Shown one piece after another: positions 17,530 through 26,881 of a stretch of DNA of 64,000 bases. A program made the position numbers and the translations under genes. The DNA lies in NCBI RefSeq assembly GCF_001684975.1, contig NZ_MAYH01000045.1, forward strand, positions 372,001 to 436,000, in the 5' to 3' direction. Within the stretch, counting starts at the first letter, position 1; every line of letters begins with the position of its first letter. A model generated the notes under the pieces. It searched no databases and was not told the origin of the DNA. It saw nothing but the letters and a program-made list of their open reading frames with translations. The stretch is from Chryseobacterium artocarpi. GTDB taxonomy: Bacteria; Bacteroidota; Bacteroidia; Flavobacteriales; Weeksellaceae.

Positions 17530-19575
17530 TTAATTATTTTTATCAATCTTCAATAAGAATGCATACTCTAATGCATCTTCTTTTAGTGATTCAAATCTGC
17601 CGCTTGCTCCTCCGTGTCCAGAACTCATATCAGTCTTAAATACCAGAATATTATTGTCTGTTTTTAATTCTCTAAGTTTTGCAGTCCATTTTGCTGGTTC
17701 CCAATATTGTACCTGAGAATCATGGAATCCTGTTGTGATCAGCATATGTGGGTAATCCTTGGCTTCTACATTATCATAGGGAGAATATTCTTTCATATAA
17801 TGATAATACTCCTCATCGTTTGGATTTCCCCATTCATCATACTCTCCGGTTGTTAACGGGATTGTATCGTCCAACATTGTAGAAACGACATCCACAAAAG
17901 GAACCTGAGCTACAATTCCGTTGAATAATTCAGGCTCGTAGTTAACAACAGCTCCTACTAATAGACCTCCGGCACTTCCACCCATTGCGTAAAGATGTTT
18001 TGATGAAGTATAGTTTTCTTTGATTAAATATTTCCCGGCATCAATAAAGTCGAAGAACGTATTTTTCTTGAATAACATTTTTCCATCCTCATACCATTCT
18101 CTACCTAGATATTCACCACCTCTGATGTGAGCAATGGCATAAATAAATCCACGGTCAAGGATTGACAATCTTACATTGGAAAAACTTGCATCTACAGTAT
18201 GTCCATAACTTCCATAACCATATAAAAGAAGAGGAGTATCAGCTGACTTTTTCGTGTCTTTATGATAAACCAAAGAAATAGGAATCTTCGTTTCTCCGTC
18301 TCTGGAATCTGCCCAGATTCTTTCTGAAATATAATTTTCAGGAATAAATTTTCCGCCCAAAACTTCCTGTTGCTTCAAGAGCTTGGTCGTTTTGTCTTTC
18401 ATATTATATTCATAGGTAGAGCTTGGCTGCGTCAAAGAAGTATAACCATAGCGTAAAACTTCAGTGTCAAACTCTAGATTGATTCCTATGTAAGTCGTAT
18501 AAGTAGGATCAGAGAAAGGAAGATAATGAGATTCCTGTGTTTTTTCGTCAATAATTTTGATTTGAAGTAAACCTCTTTCTCTTTCTTCAAGAACCAGATA
18601 ATCTTTGAAAATTTCAAAACCTTCCAACAGAACTTCAGCACGGTGAGGGATTACATCCACCCAGTTTTCCATACCACAGTTTTCAATCTTTGTTTTAACG
18701 ATTTTAAAGTTTGTAGCATCATCAGCATTGGTGATGATATAGAACTCATCTTCGTAATGTTCCACTGAATATTCAAGATCATCAATTCTTGGCTGGATCA
18801 CCGTCCAGTCTGCAAAAACATTGTCAGAAGGAATAAAGTGATGTTCATCCGAAATTGTGCTTGAGCTTGCGATGAAAATGTATTTTAAAGACTTGGTTTT
18901 AAAAACGTTTACGTCAAAAGTTTCGTCTTTTTCATGGAAGATTAGAACATCTTCAGAAGAGTCTGTTCCCAATTGGTGTCTATATACCTGGAATGCGCGA
19001 AGGCTTTTATCTTTTCTGATGTAAAAAATATGCTTATTATCATTAGCCCAAACTGCTTTTCCTGTAGTATTAAGGATTTTATCATCAAGGATTTCACCTG
19101 TTTTCAGGTTTTTGAAATTTAAGGTATAGATCCTTCTTCCCACATTGTCTGATGAAAACGAAGCTAGTTCATTATTAGGACTTACCGCTACACTTCCGAC
19201 TTCAAAAAAATCTTCACCTTCTGCTAAAACATTAACGTCAAGTACAATCTCTTCAGAGTTGTCTAAGCTCTTATGTTTTCTACAGAAAATAGGGTATTCT
19301 TTGCCTTCTTCATAACGTACAATGTACCAATATTCATTAAAAAAATAAGGCAGAGATTCATCATCCTTTTTATAACGCGCTTTCATCTCTTCGAAAAGCT
19401 CTTCCTGAAGCTCTTCGGTATCTTTCATGATGAATTCCTCATAGGCATTTTCCTCTTCAAGATATTTGATGACTTCGGGATTTTCCCTTTCATTAAGCCA
19501 GAAGTAATGATCTGTTCTTCTGTCACCATGGATTTCCAGTATTTTTTCTATTTTTTTTGCCTGTGGAGCTTTCAT
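17530..19575 (-). CDS. Oligopeptidase B-like S9A serine peptidase
   Basis: 681 aa, normal for the family (PtrB). No signal peptide, so cytoplasmic. N-terminal region DHYFWLNERENPEVIKYLEEEN is the typical lead into the seven-bladed propeller. The hydrolase domain has the nucleophile Ser in YAMGGSAGGLLVGAV, the Asp-bearing HDSQVQYWEPAKW region and the catalytic His in SGHGGASGR. Oligopeptidase B cleaves short peptides after Arg or Lys. The specificity is by family only. Followed by a small hypothetical gene on the same strand. Confidence 0.93.
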   Translation of the reverse strand: MKAPQAKKIEKILEIHGDRRTDHYFWLNERENPEVIKYLEEENAYEEFIMKDTEELQEELFEEMKARYKKDDESLPYFFNEYWYIVRYEEGKEYPIFCRKHKSLDNSEEIVLDVNVLAEGEDFFEVGSVAVSPNNELASFSSDNVGRRIYTLNFKNLKTGEILDDKILNTTGKAVWANDNKHIFYIRKDKSLRAFQVYRHQLGTDSSEDVLIFHEKDETFDVNVFKTKSLKYIFIASSSTISDEHHFIPSDNVFADWTVIQPRIDDLEYSVEHYEDEFYIITNADDATNFKIVKTKIENCGMENWVDVIPHRAEVLLEGFEIFKDYLVLEERERGLLQIKIIDEKTQESHYLPFSDPTYTTYIGINLEFDTEVLRYGYTSLTQPSSTYEYNMKDKTTKLLKQQEVLGGKFIPENYISERIWADSRDGETKIPISLVYHKDTKKSADTPLLLYGYGSYGHTVDASFSNVRLSILDRGFIYAIAHIRGGEYLGREWYEDGKMLFKKNTFFDFIDAGKYLIKENYTSSKHLYAMGGSAGGLLVGAVVNYEPELFNGIVAQVPFVDVVSTMLDDTIPLTTGEYDEWGNPNDEEYYHYMKEYSPYDNVEAKDYPHMLITTGFHDSQVQYWEPAKWTAKLRELKTDNNILVFKTDMSSGHGGASGRFESLKEDALEYAFLLKIDKNN

Positions 19576-19653
19576 CCTATATTTTTAGTTGTTTGCATTC
19601 TGTATATTTTACAGATATGCTATATTCAATGTTAATTCTTGTTCAAATATAAG

Positions 19654-19683
19654 AAAGGCTACCAAATTTTTGATAGCCTTTTT
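19654..19683 (-). terminator. Terminator between the four-module T9SS gene and the S9 peptidase gene
   Basis: AAAGGCTA (19654-19661) pairs with TAGCCTTT (19674-19681). T tracts exist on both sides; by position it ends the minus-strand gene that stops at 19704. Confidence 0.6.
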
Positions 19684-19703
19684 ATTAATATTAGATAGCA
19701 GGG

Positions 19704-21650
19704 TTATTTTTTAATTGCTTTAATTGTTTTTTTACTTCCGTCTTTCATCGTTAAGGTTACAAAATAAAGACCTTCTTTTAAATCATTAAGATAAAGAGAG
19801 GCTGTAGGTTTATCTATAGTTTTGACCATTCTTCCTGCAGTATCTGTAATGAAAATTGAATTTACATTAGAAATATCGGATATCGTGAGGATATCATTAA
19901 AAGGATTAGGGAACGCTGTAATCTCCTTTCCATTTTTAGAAGTTTCGTGAGTGGATAATATAGAATCATCGTATGCTGAAATTAGGAAATTTCCGTTGTG
20001 GCTATATGGATTGTGTTTCCATACACTTATATACAATGCAGTACCAGGAGTCTGTGATGTTAAAAATACAGAAGGATCAAAGCCCTGTTTGCATTCAATT
20101 TCAGTTAAAGAAGTGCAATCTCCATTATATACGGTAATTATTGGATCATAAAACGGTGAATCGGGAGCGTCATTTGTTTCTATTGTAAGATTTCCACTTG
20201 CTGGAACAATAACTTTAAACCAAACATTGTCTTTTGCCTCTGAATTACAACTAGGTAAAGTACCATCAGTAGAGGCTTCTGCATTGGTAGAAGTAATTAC
20301 ATTTGAATCAAAATCGGGTCCTACTGTTAAAAGTGTTGCCTGGGAGCAGTTATCATTAATAGGTGGGATAGGATCGTAAGTGGAAATTTGAAACTTTCCA
20401 TCTTCAATATCTTGATCTTTTTTCCAGACACTAATATATATGGTTGTACCTGGTACTTGATCTGTTAGTAATATGGATGAATAATCATAATCAACACTAC
20501 AACCTATTTCAATTAAAGAATCACATGTGCCGGTATAAGCACTAATGGTTGGGCTATGAAATAAAGATTCGGGAATGTTTTTGGTTACTATTTTTAACTG
20601 ACCACTTTGAGGGATTACTGCGGTGAACCAAATATTATTAATAGAATATGGGTTACACGAAGGTGGGGTTCCATCACTAGTAGCTTCAAAATTATTGGTA
20701 GTGATTGCCCCTGAATCAAAATCAGTTCCTACTGTTAAAGGCTTTGCATTTGAGCAGTCATCATTTGCTGGAGGTATAGGATCATAAGCTGAAATTTGAA
20801 ACTCCCTGTCGTCTATGTAAGAATCTTCTTTCGATGCACTTATGTAGATGACTGAACCCGGTGTTTGTCCTATTAATGTTATTGTTGAATTCGCATTGGT
20901 ATTACAATCAATCTCTGTTAAAGAATCGCAGGTACCATTATAGGCAGTAAGTGTAATTCCATAAAGTGATGAATTACTTGTGCTTAATGTAGTGACTTTA
21001 AGATTTCCACTTTGAGGAACTACTGCTGTAAACCATATGTTGTTTAATGCATTTGGTGCACATGAAGGAGTTGGACCGTCAGTTGTTGCTCCCGTATTGT
21101 CTACGGTGGTTGCTCCAGTTGAAAAATCAACTCCTACTGTTAAAGATTTGGCTTCTGAACAGTTATCATTAGTAGGCGGAAAGGGTTCATAAGCAGAAAT
21201 TTGGAAATCTCCATTGTCTATTTCTGAATTATATTTCCATACACTTATATATAAAATGGCTCCTGGAGTCTGCCCTGTTAATTGGATCTTTGAAAGACTA
21301 TTTTCATTACTATAATTATCATCATTACAGCTGACTTGGCTGAGAGAGCCACAGGTTCCACTGTATACGGTAAGTACAGAATCATCAAACGCAGAGTTGT
21401 CTATTTTACGTGTTTCTATGGTGATTTTCCCACTTTGAGGTACTACAGCAGTAAACCATACGTTATCTACAGCATCTGAAGCGCAGGAAGGAAGCTCTCC
21501 ATCAGTCGTAGCTCCTAAATTGCTAGAGGTAACCACACTTGAACTGAAACTTGTTCCTACATTTAGAGAGGTTGCTTCTGAACAATTGTCGTTTTGGGCA
21601 CTGACAAATACAATTGTCAATAAAAATAGACAAAATAATAATTTTCTCAT
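19704..21650 (-). CDS. T9SS type A secreted protein with four tandem beta-sandwich modules
   Basis: 648 aa. Signal peptide 1-18. Four modules of about 140 residues start with ND(N/D)CS(E/N/Q)A near residues 20, 160, 300 and 437. Each contains TDG.(L/T)PSC, (V/I)WF(T/K)(A/V)(V/I)(V/I)P.SG, a YxGxCxSL.(Q/E)(V/I).C segment and PG(A/S/T).(L/I)YIS.(W/S)K. The fixed Cys suggest disulfides. Such modules resemble the PPC/CUB-like repeats common in surface proteins of this class; function unknown. A type A T9SS sorting domain (about 580-648, starting AFPNPFND and ending KKTIKAIKK) directs export. Flanked by its own terminator. Confidence 0.83.
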   Translation of the reverse strand: MRKLLFCLFLLTIVFVSAQNDNCSEATSLNVGTSFSSSVVTSSNLGATTDGELPSCASDAVDNVWFTAVVPQSGKITIETRKIDNSAFDDSVLTVYSGTCGSLSQVSCNDDNYSNENSLSKIQLTGQTPGAILYISVWKYNSEIDNGDFQISAYEPFPPTNDNCSEAKSLTVGVDFSTGATTVDNTGATTDGPTPSCAPNALNNIWFTAVVPQSGNLKVTTLSTSNSSLYGITLTAYNGTCDSLTEIDCNTNANSTITLIGQTPGSVIYISASKEDSYIDDREFQISAYDPIPPANDDCSNAKPLTVGTDFDSGAITTNNFEATSDGTPPSCNPYSINNIWFTAVIPQSGQLKIVTKNIPESLFHSPTISAYTGTCDSLIEIGCSVDYDYSSILLTDQVPGTTIYISVWKKDQDIEDGKFQISTYDPIPPINDNCSQATLLTVGPDFDSNVITSTNAEASTDGTLPSCNSEAKDNVWFKVIVPASGNLTIETNDAPDSPFYDPIITVYNGDCTSLTEIECKQGFDPSVFLTSQTPGTALYISVWKHNPYSHNGNFLISAYDDSILSTHETSKNGKEITAFPNPFNDILTISDISNVNSIFITDTAGRMVKTIDKPTASLYLNDLKEGLYFVTLTMKDGSKKTIKAIKK

Positions 21651-21763
21651 TCTAAAAGTTTTTTTAAATATATATAAAAAAGACTGTCAATAGGGGAAAG
21701 GGGATAATATTCTAACTATTTGATTTTTGCTGTGAAAATGTTAATTCTTGGTTTGTTTTATAA

Positions 21764-21798
21764 TAAAAAAACCATCCTTTCGTACTGAAAAGATGGTT
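21764..21798 (-). terminator. Terminator after hemD
   Basis: AACCATC (21770-21776) and GATGGTT (21792-21798) with inner TTTC/GAAA pairing, followed on the minus strand by a run of T. Confidence 0.75.
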
Positions 21799-21820
21799 GA
21801 TTATTTTATAAAAGTAAAGG

Positions 21821-22570
21821 CTATTTATGAAGAGCTTTTACATATTTCTCAAGAGCCATTGTCATAGAAGGTGTTTCCTTCGTTGGCGCCATTAAATCTA
21901 CTTTTAGTCCTGCTTCTTCTGCTGCAGCTAAAGTGGTGTTTCCGAAAACTCCTATTTTGGTTTCATCCTGTTTGAAATCCGGGAAGTTTTGTTGCAGAGA
22001 CTTTATTCCTTGAGGACTGAAGAAAATCAACATGTCATAATCTTTAATGTTGATATCTGTAAGATCACTACATACCGTACGGTACATGATTGCTCTTGTC
22101 CATTCTACATTTGCAGAATCTAAAGTTTTTACAATGTCCGGACTTAAAACATCTGAAGATGGCAATAGATATTTTTCAGTTGGAAACTTTTTGAAAAGAG
22201 GAAGCAGATCCGAGAAGTTTTTCTCCCCAAAGCTGATTTTTCTTTTTCTGTACACAATATGCTTCTGAAGGTAGTTGGCTATTGCTTCCGACTGGCAGAT
22301 ATATCTCATTGTATCCGGAACTGCAAAACGCAGCTCTTCTGCAAGTCTGAAGTAATGGTCAATCGCATTTTTACTGGTAAAAATGATACCGGTATATTGC
22401 GTCAGATCTATTTTCTGAGTTCTGAGCTCTTTATTGTCAACCCCTTCGACGTGGATAAATGGACGGAAATCAATCTTTATTTTTTCCTTCTTCGCTATAT
22501 CCAGATATGGAGAAGACTCACTAGGCGCTGGTTGAGAAACCAATATAGACTTTATTCTCATCTTTGACAT
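21821..22570 (-). CDS. hemD: Uroporphyrinogen-III synthase
   Basis: 249 aa cytoplasmic enzyme that closes and isomerises hydroxymethylbilane to uroporphyrinogen III in heme synthesis. Sequence is weakly conserved in this family, but the pattern is typical: KSILVSQPAPSESSPY at the N-terminus, GIIFTSKNAIDHYF (first lobe), YLLPSSDVLSPDIV and FFSPQGIKSL (second lobe), then IGVFGNTTLAAAEEAGL near the C-terminus. The start may also be ATG 22561 (MRIKS). It starts 3 bases after the DUF4271 gene, a linkage common in Flavobacteriia. Confidence 0.88.
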   Translation of the reverse strand: MSKMRIKSILVSQPAPSESSPYLDIAKKEKIKIDFRPFIHVEGVDNKELRTQKIDLTQYTGIIFTSKNAIDHYFRLAEELRFAVPDTMRYICQSEAIANYLQKHIVYRKRKISFGEKNFSDLLPLFKKFPTEKYLLPSSDVLSPDIVKTLDSANVEWTRAIMYRTVCSDLTDINIKDYDMLIFFSPQGIKSLQQNFPDFKQDETKIGVFGNTTLAAAEEAGLKVDLMAPTKETPSMTMALEKYVKALHK

Positions 22571-22573
22571 TTA

Positions 22574-23242
22574 TTAAAAAAATAACAACTTCCAAAGCAG
22601 TAATAATGGTGCGATTTGGAGCGTGCAAATATACAAAAATTTATAATACCATTTCTCCGGAAGAATCTTGTTCTTGTGAAATAAATAGAAAAAAACTTTG
22701 AAAATGAATACAAAAGAAAAGAAGGAGACATAATATAAGAATATTTTATTTCTGTCTATAGGGAAGTAATAATGCGTGATACACAAGATTATTAGTAAAA
22801 AAGACAGAATAAAATAAAATTTTGTAGAGGTGAAATAAAATATAGTCCATTTTTTTCCATCCCCTATACTTTGATAAAATAAAAAACCTAAAGCAGACTT
22901 TGTTAAATAAAAAAAGATTACCGCCAATAAAGTATAACCAAACTTATTAAGCTGATATCCTCCAACCTGTAAATCCGCAATATATTTGGGAACTACCGGA
23001 ATATACTGTGAAATCAGTACAGATAGTGTAAGCGTGATCACACATGAAGTAATGATCCAGCTTGGCAGGTTATTACTGGCATCAAAATACTTTTGAAGCA
23101 GAAAATCCTTAAGACTGGCATCTCTTTCTATAATGTTCATCATGAAAACATATAAAAATATACAGCCTACTAGTATAAAAATTACCCAATCATTGTTCTC
23201 AGGTATTCTTACATGGTTGATGAAGTTTTGTGATGACGGCAA
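22574..23242 (-). CDS. DUF4271 membrane protein
   Basis: 222 aa with a TTG start at 23242; the frame has a stop two codons upstream and the next Met lies inside the first membrane segment, so TTG is needed to keep the conserved NNDWVIFILVGCIFLYVF lead. About six hydrophobic segments (18-35, 60-80, 100-120, 132-155, 165-190, 200-220). The family is typical of Bacteroidota and usually sits next to hemD, as here. A role in heme synthesis or the envelope is unproven. Confidence 0.8.
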   Translation of the reverse strand: MPSSQNFINHVRIPENNDWVIFILVGCIFLYVFMMNIIERDASLKDFLLQKYFDASNNLPSWIITSCVITLTLSVLISQYIPVVPKYIADLQVGGYQLNKFGYTLLAVIFFYLTKSALGFLFYQSIGDGKKWTIFYFTSTKFYFILSFLLIILCITHYYFPIDRNKIFLYYVSFFSFVFIFKVFFYLFHKNKILPEKWYYKFLYICTLQIAPLLLLWKLLFF

Positions 23243-23465
23243 ATTTTAAGTTTTTTATTTTTTTATTTAACGATAAATAACACAACTTGGCATAGATTTT
23301 CTTTATTGCTTCACTTATGAAATTTATGCTAAAGTATATTTCCCCAATGATTTTCACACTATTCAAAACTGATAAATAAAGTTCCTGATGTAATGATATA
23401 ATCTCTGAGTAATATTTTTGCAAAATTATAGATTATTTTGTATAAAATAAAAAGGTTAAATAAAC

Positions 23466-23473
23466 TATCTTTG
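23466..23473 (+). promoter_or_regulatory. -7 box (TATCTTTG) of the GT2-DUF4296 pair
   Basis: TATCTTTG fits the Bacteroidota -7 consensus and lies 9 bases before the ATG at 23483, which predicts a very short leader and supports that start. A TTTG at 23437-23440 is 25 bases upstream, a little far for a -33 element. Confidence 0.6.
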
Positions 23474-23482
23474 CAAACTGAA

Positions 23483-24199
23483 ATGAAAAAACTCGTCATC
23501 ATCCCAACGTATAACGAAAAGGAAAATATTGAAAATATTATTTCCGCGGTTTTTGCATTGGAGGATGACTTTCATATCTTAGTAGTAGATGACTCTTCTC
23601 CAGACGGAACAGCAGAAGTAGTAAAAGAATTACAAAGAAAATATTCCCACCACTTACACTTGTCTATAAGGCATATTAAAGACGGTTTGGGAAAAGCATA
23701 CATTCACGGGTTTAAGTGGGCTATTGAGAATAAATATGACTATATTTTTGAAATGGATGCCGACTTTTCTCATAATCCGAATGATCTCCCTAAACTTTTT
23801 GAAGCATGCCTGAATGCTGATATGGCAATCGGGTCCCGTTATTCAAAAGGAGTAAATGTAGTAAACTGGCCTATGGGAAGAGTGCTGCTGTCTTACTTCG
23901 CTTCAAAATATGTGAGATTTATTCTAGGACTTCCTATTCATGATACCACAGCCGGTTTTGTTTGTTTCTCACGTAAAGTGCTGGAAGAAATAGGATTAGA
24001 TAATGTGAAGCTGAAAGGATATGGGTTTCAGATTGAAATGAAATTCAGAGCTTATAAAAAAGGCTTCAAAATTGTAGAAGTTCCTATTATATTTACCAAT
24101 AGAATTTTAGGAGAAAGCAAAATGAACGGCGGAATTATCCATGAAGCTGTTTTTGGTGTTTTAAATCTGAAATGGAAATCAATTATTAACAGGCTATGA
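23483..24199 (+). CDS. Polyprenol-phosphate mannosyltransferase-like GT2 (dolichol-P-mannose synthase type)
   Basis: 238 aa from the ATG at 23483 (MKKLVIIPTYNE); an in-frame ATG 45 bases earlier lies upstream of the -7 box and is rejected. GT2 fold with VVDDSSPDGT (nucleotide binding, about 37), MDADFSHNP (the DxD metal site, about 95), GSRYSKG and DTTAGFVCFSRKVL, the last typical of DPM1/Ppm1-like enzymes. They transfer mannose from GDP-mannose to polyprenyl phosphate on the inner membrane face; no C-terminal membrane domain here. The gene overlaps the DUF4296 gene by 4 bases (ATGA). Confidence 0.9.
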   Translation: MKKLVIIPTYNEKENIENIISAVFALEDDFHILVVDDSSPDGTAEVVKELQRKYSHHLHLSIRHIKDGLGKAYIHGFKWAIENKYDYIFEMDADFSHNPNDLPKLFEACLNADMAIGSRYSKGVNVVNWPMGRVLLSYFASKYVRFILGLPIHDTTAGFVCFSRKVLEEIGLDNVKLKGYGFQIEMKFRAYKKGFKIVEVPIIFTNRILGESKMNGGIIHEAVFGVLNLKWKSIINRL

Positions 24200-24564
24200 A
24201 AAAACTGATCTTTATTTTCGTTTTGCTGACTATGTTTTCATGCAGCGATTATATCGATAAGCCTAAAAACCTGATCGATCAGGATGTGATGGCTGAAGTG
24301 ATTGCTGATCTTATGATTAATGACCAGGCTATTTTTACATATCAGGACAAAAACATGGAAGCAGGTACACGTTTCGTTTTGAAATCTCATAACGTAAAAC
24401 CAAGCGACTTTACAGAAAGTTTCAAATATTACGTGATCAAAGAGAAAATGAACGACATCACAAATAATGCGCAGGAAATTTTACTCAAAAAAGATCCGAA
24501 GGCAGAGAAATACGTTAAAGAAAAATTGAAACAAAGCGGAAACACATCCTCTTTTGTACAATAA
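24196..24564 (+). CDS. DUF4296 lipoprotein
   Basis: 122 aa. Lipoprotein signal peptide with lipobox TMFSC (Cys at about 16). The remaining helical region has PKNLIDQDVMAEVIADLMINDQAIF and then DFTESFKYYV, the usual DUF4296 pattern. Function unknown. ATG overlaps the stop of the GT2 gene, so the two are translationally coupled. Confidence 0.85.
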   Translation: MKKLIFIFVLLTMFSCSDYIDKPKNLIDQDVMAEVIADLMINDQAIFTYQDKNMEAGTRFVLKSHNVKPSDFTESFKYYVIKEKMNDITNNAQEILLKKDPKAEKYVKEKLKQSGNTSSFVQ

Positions 24565-24630
24565 ATAAATGATGAAGTTGGGTTTTCCCAAAAAAGATCG
24601 CTGATGGCGGTGAATTAAAATAGTATACAG

Positions 24631-25761
24631 ATGAAATTTTTTAATATAGAAAAAACCTCTGAAGGAAAAGCTAGGGCAGGGGAGATTACTACAGACCACG
24701 GAAAGATTCAAACTCCTATTTTTATGCCTGTAGGAACTGTTGCAAGTGTAAAGACAGTTCATCAGAGAGAATTAAAAGAAGACATTAAAGCTCAGATTAT
24801 TCTGGGAAATACTTACCACCTTTACTTGCGTCCAGGAATGGAAACAATGCAGGATGCCGGTGGATTACATAAATTCATGAACTGGGACCTTCCTATTCTT
24901 ACAGACTCAGGAGGTTTTCAGGTATTTTCATTAGCAAGTAACAGAAAAATGACAGAAGAAGGTGCGAGATTCAAATCTCACATCGATGGAAGCTATCATA
25001 TGTTTTCTCCTGAAAGATCAATGGAAATCCAAAGACAGATCGGAGCAGATATTTTCATGGCTTTTGACGAATGTACACCTTATCCTTGCGATTATAACCA
25101 GGCAAAATCATCAATGGAGCTTACACACCGTTGGTTGAAGAGATGTATTGAATGGACAAATGATAATCCTGAACTTTACGGACATAAGCAAAGACTTTTT
25201 CCAATTGTTCAGGGATCTACATACTCAGATCTTAGAAAAATCTCTGCGGAAGTGATTTCTGAAGCCGGAGCAGAAGGAAATGCTATCGGAGGACTTTCTG
25301 TAGGAGAACCTGAAGAAGAAATGTATAGAATTACCGATGAAGTAACAGACATTCTTCCAAAAGAAAAACCAAGATACCTTATGGGTGTAGGGACTCCTTG
25401 GAATATCCTTGAATCTATCGGATTGGGAATCGATATGATGGATTGTGTAATGCCGACCAGAAATGCCAGAAACGCAATGCTTTTCACTTGGCAGGGGGTA
25501 ATGAACCTTAGAAATGAAAAATGGAAGCGTGACTTCTCGCCTTTGGATGAATTCGGAACCAGTTTTGTGGATAAAGAATATTCAAAAGCGTATCTTCGCC
25601 ACCTCTTTGTTTCCAAAGAATATCTGGCAAAACAGATTGCTTCAATACATAATCTTGCTTTCTATCTTGATCTGGTAAAAGTAGCAAGAGAACACATCCT
25701 TGCAGGAGATTTCTATGAGTGGAAAAATTCTGTAGTACCAATTCTTAGACAAAGACTGTAA
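24631..25761 (+). CDS. tgt: tRNA-guanine transglycosylase (queuine/preQ1), lacking the usual zinc cysteines
   Basis: 376 aa, normal length. Swaps guanine-34 of tRNAs with GUN anticodons for preQ1. Conserved parts: GNTYHLYLRPG, LTDSGGFQVFSL (general base Asp), GGLSVGEPEEEM, YLMGVGTP, and DMMDCVMPTRNAR (nucleophile Asp). The usual zinc site CxCxxC followed by a distant His is altered: where the three Cys are expected, after FSPLD, the sequence reads EFGTSFVDKEYSKAYLRHL, with only the His kept. I checked this in the bases (25537-25600). The rest looks fully intact, so it is probably active with another way of holding that loop. The permease gene starts 7 bases downstream. Confidence 0.93.
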   Translation: MKFFNIEKTSEGKARAGEITTDHGKIQTPIFMPVGTVASVKTVHQRELKEDIKAQIILGNTYHLYLRPGMETMQDAGGLHKFMNWDLPILTDSGGFQVFSLASNRKMTEEGARFKSHIDGSYHMFSPERSMEIQRQIGADIFMAFDECTPYPCDYNQAKSSMELTHRWLKRCIEWTNDNPELYGHKQRLFPIVQGSTYSDLRKISAEVISEAGAEGNAIGGLSVGEPEEEMYRITDEVTDILPKEKPRYLMGVGTPWNILESIGLGIDMMDCVMPTRNARNAMLFTWQGVMNLRNEKWKRDFSPLDEFGTSFVDKEYSKAYLRHLFVSKEYLAKQIASIHNLAFYLDLVKVAREHILAGDFYEWKNSVVPILRQRL

Positions 25762-25768
25762 TAAAGAT

Positions 25769-26881
25769 ATGCTTAAAATTGTAGACAAATATATTATCAA
25801 GAAATACCTTGGAACTTTTAGTTTCATGCTGGTACTATTGTCTATAGTGGTGCTTGTCATCGATGTACAGCAAAAAATCCCAAGGATTGAAAATGCAAAA
25901 GCCCTTGATTCAAAGCTTGATCTGGGGTATTTTCTTATTCATTTCTATCCTTTCTGGATCATCAATCTTGTGGTGACATTCCTTTCCATTCTTGTATTTA
26001 TTACAGTGATTTATTTCACTTCAAGAATGGCAAATAATACTGAAATTGTAGCGATTATCAGTAGTGGAGCAAGTTTTCACAGATTCTCGAAACCTTATTT
26101 GTATACATCCATTTTAATTGCAATGATAGCGCTTTTGGTATATCACATGATACTTCCTTGGGCAAATATTAAAAAGAACGAGTTGGAAGCTTATACCTAT
26201 AATGCAGCCAATAAAGAAAAGATATTGGGAACTGCTCCTGCTTCCTCACAGCTTAGTAAAACCGAATATATCTTTGTAGACTCTTGGAATAAAAGAGAAA
26301 AAAGAGGTTCCGGGTTTGTTTATCAGAAGTTTGATAAAGGCAGAAAAATGACGTACGAGCTTAAGGCAAGTGATGTATATTGGGACCAGGAGAAAAAACA
26401 GTTTGTCTTAAATAATTACTACGAAAAGACCATTAATAAAGATAATTCAGAAAAATTAGGTAATGGAACAGAGCTTAGGAAAAACTACGGACATGCACCG
26501 GAAGAACTTTTCCCGAATGAGCTTTTAGGACAAAATAAAACCACTCCGGAGCTTCTGAAATTTATCGAAAGAGAAAAAGCAAGAGGAAACAGTAATCTGA
26601 ATTCTTACCTGAATGAACTTCATCAGAGGACTTCTATGCCTGTTTCCATCATTATACTTACTTTCTTGGCACTTTCCCTGTCGTCTCAGAAGAAGAGAGG
26701 AGGATTGGGAATTAACCTTGCCATAGGTATTTCATTGGCATTCCTTTTTGTATTCTCATTTGAGGCTTTAAAAGTGGTTTCAGAAAACAAAAGCTTATCA
26801 CCAGCATTGGCGATGTGGTTGCCGAATCTTGTATTCCTTCCCCTTACCCTTTATCTTTACCTTAAAAGAGCCAATCAGTAA
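25769..26881 (+). CDS. LptF/LptG-family permease
   Basis: 370 aa inner-membrane protein. Hydrophobic segments near 12-32, 55-85 and 100-120, a periplasmic beta-jelly-roll region of about 150 residues, then three segments (about 290-305, 315-335 and 345-365). The start LKIVDKYIIKKYLGTF and the TSRMANNTEIVAIISSGASFHRF segment match the YjgP/YjgQ family that moves lipopolysaccharide from the inner membrane. Whether it is LptF or LptG cannot be told. Its stop overlaps the convergent birA gene by 7 bases. Confidence 0.9.
   Translation: MLKIVDKYIIKKYLGTFSFMLVLLSIVVLVIDVQQKIPRIENAKALDSKLDLGYFLIHFYPFWIINLVVTFLSILVFITVIYFTSRMANNTEIVAIISSGASFHRFSKPYLYTSILIAMIALLVYHMILPWANIKKNELEAYTYNAANKEKILGTAPASSQLSKTEYIFVDSWNKREKRGSGFVYQKFDKGRKMTYELKASDVYWDQEKKQFVLNNYYEKTINKDNSEKLGNGTELRKNYGHAPEELFPNELLGQNKTTPELLKFIEREKARGNSNLNSYLNELHQRTSMPVSIIILTFLALSLSSQKKRGGLGINLAIGISLAFLFVFSFEALKVVSENKSLSPALAMWLPNLVFLPLTLYLYLKRANQ

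Noticed and set aside
23199..23423. 74-codon frame on the minus strand in front of the DUF4271 gene
   Set aside because: It overlaps that gene in another frame, its composition is Lys/Ile/Tyr-rich as expected for random AT-rich sequence, and it has no promoter or known motif.
23438..23482. N-terminal extension of the GT2 enzyme
   Set aside because: Fifteen codons upstream of the -7 box; family proteins begin at the MKKLVIIPTYNE segment.
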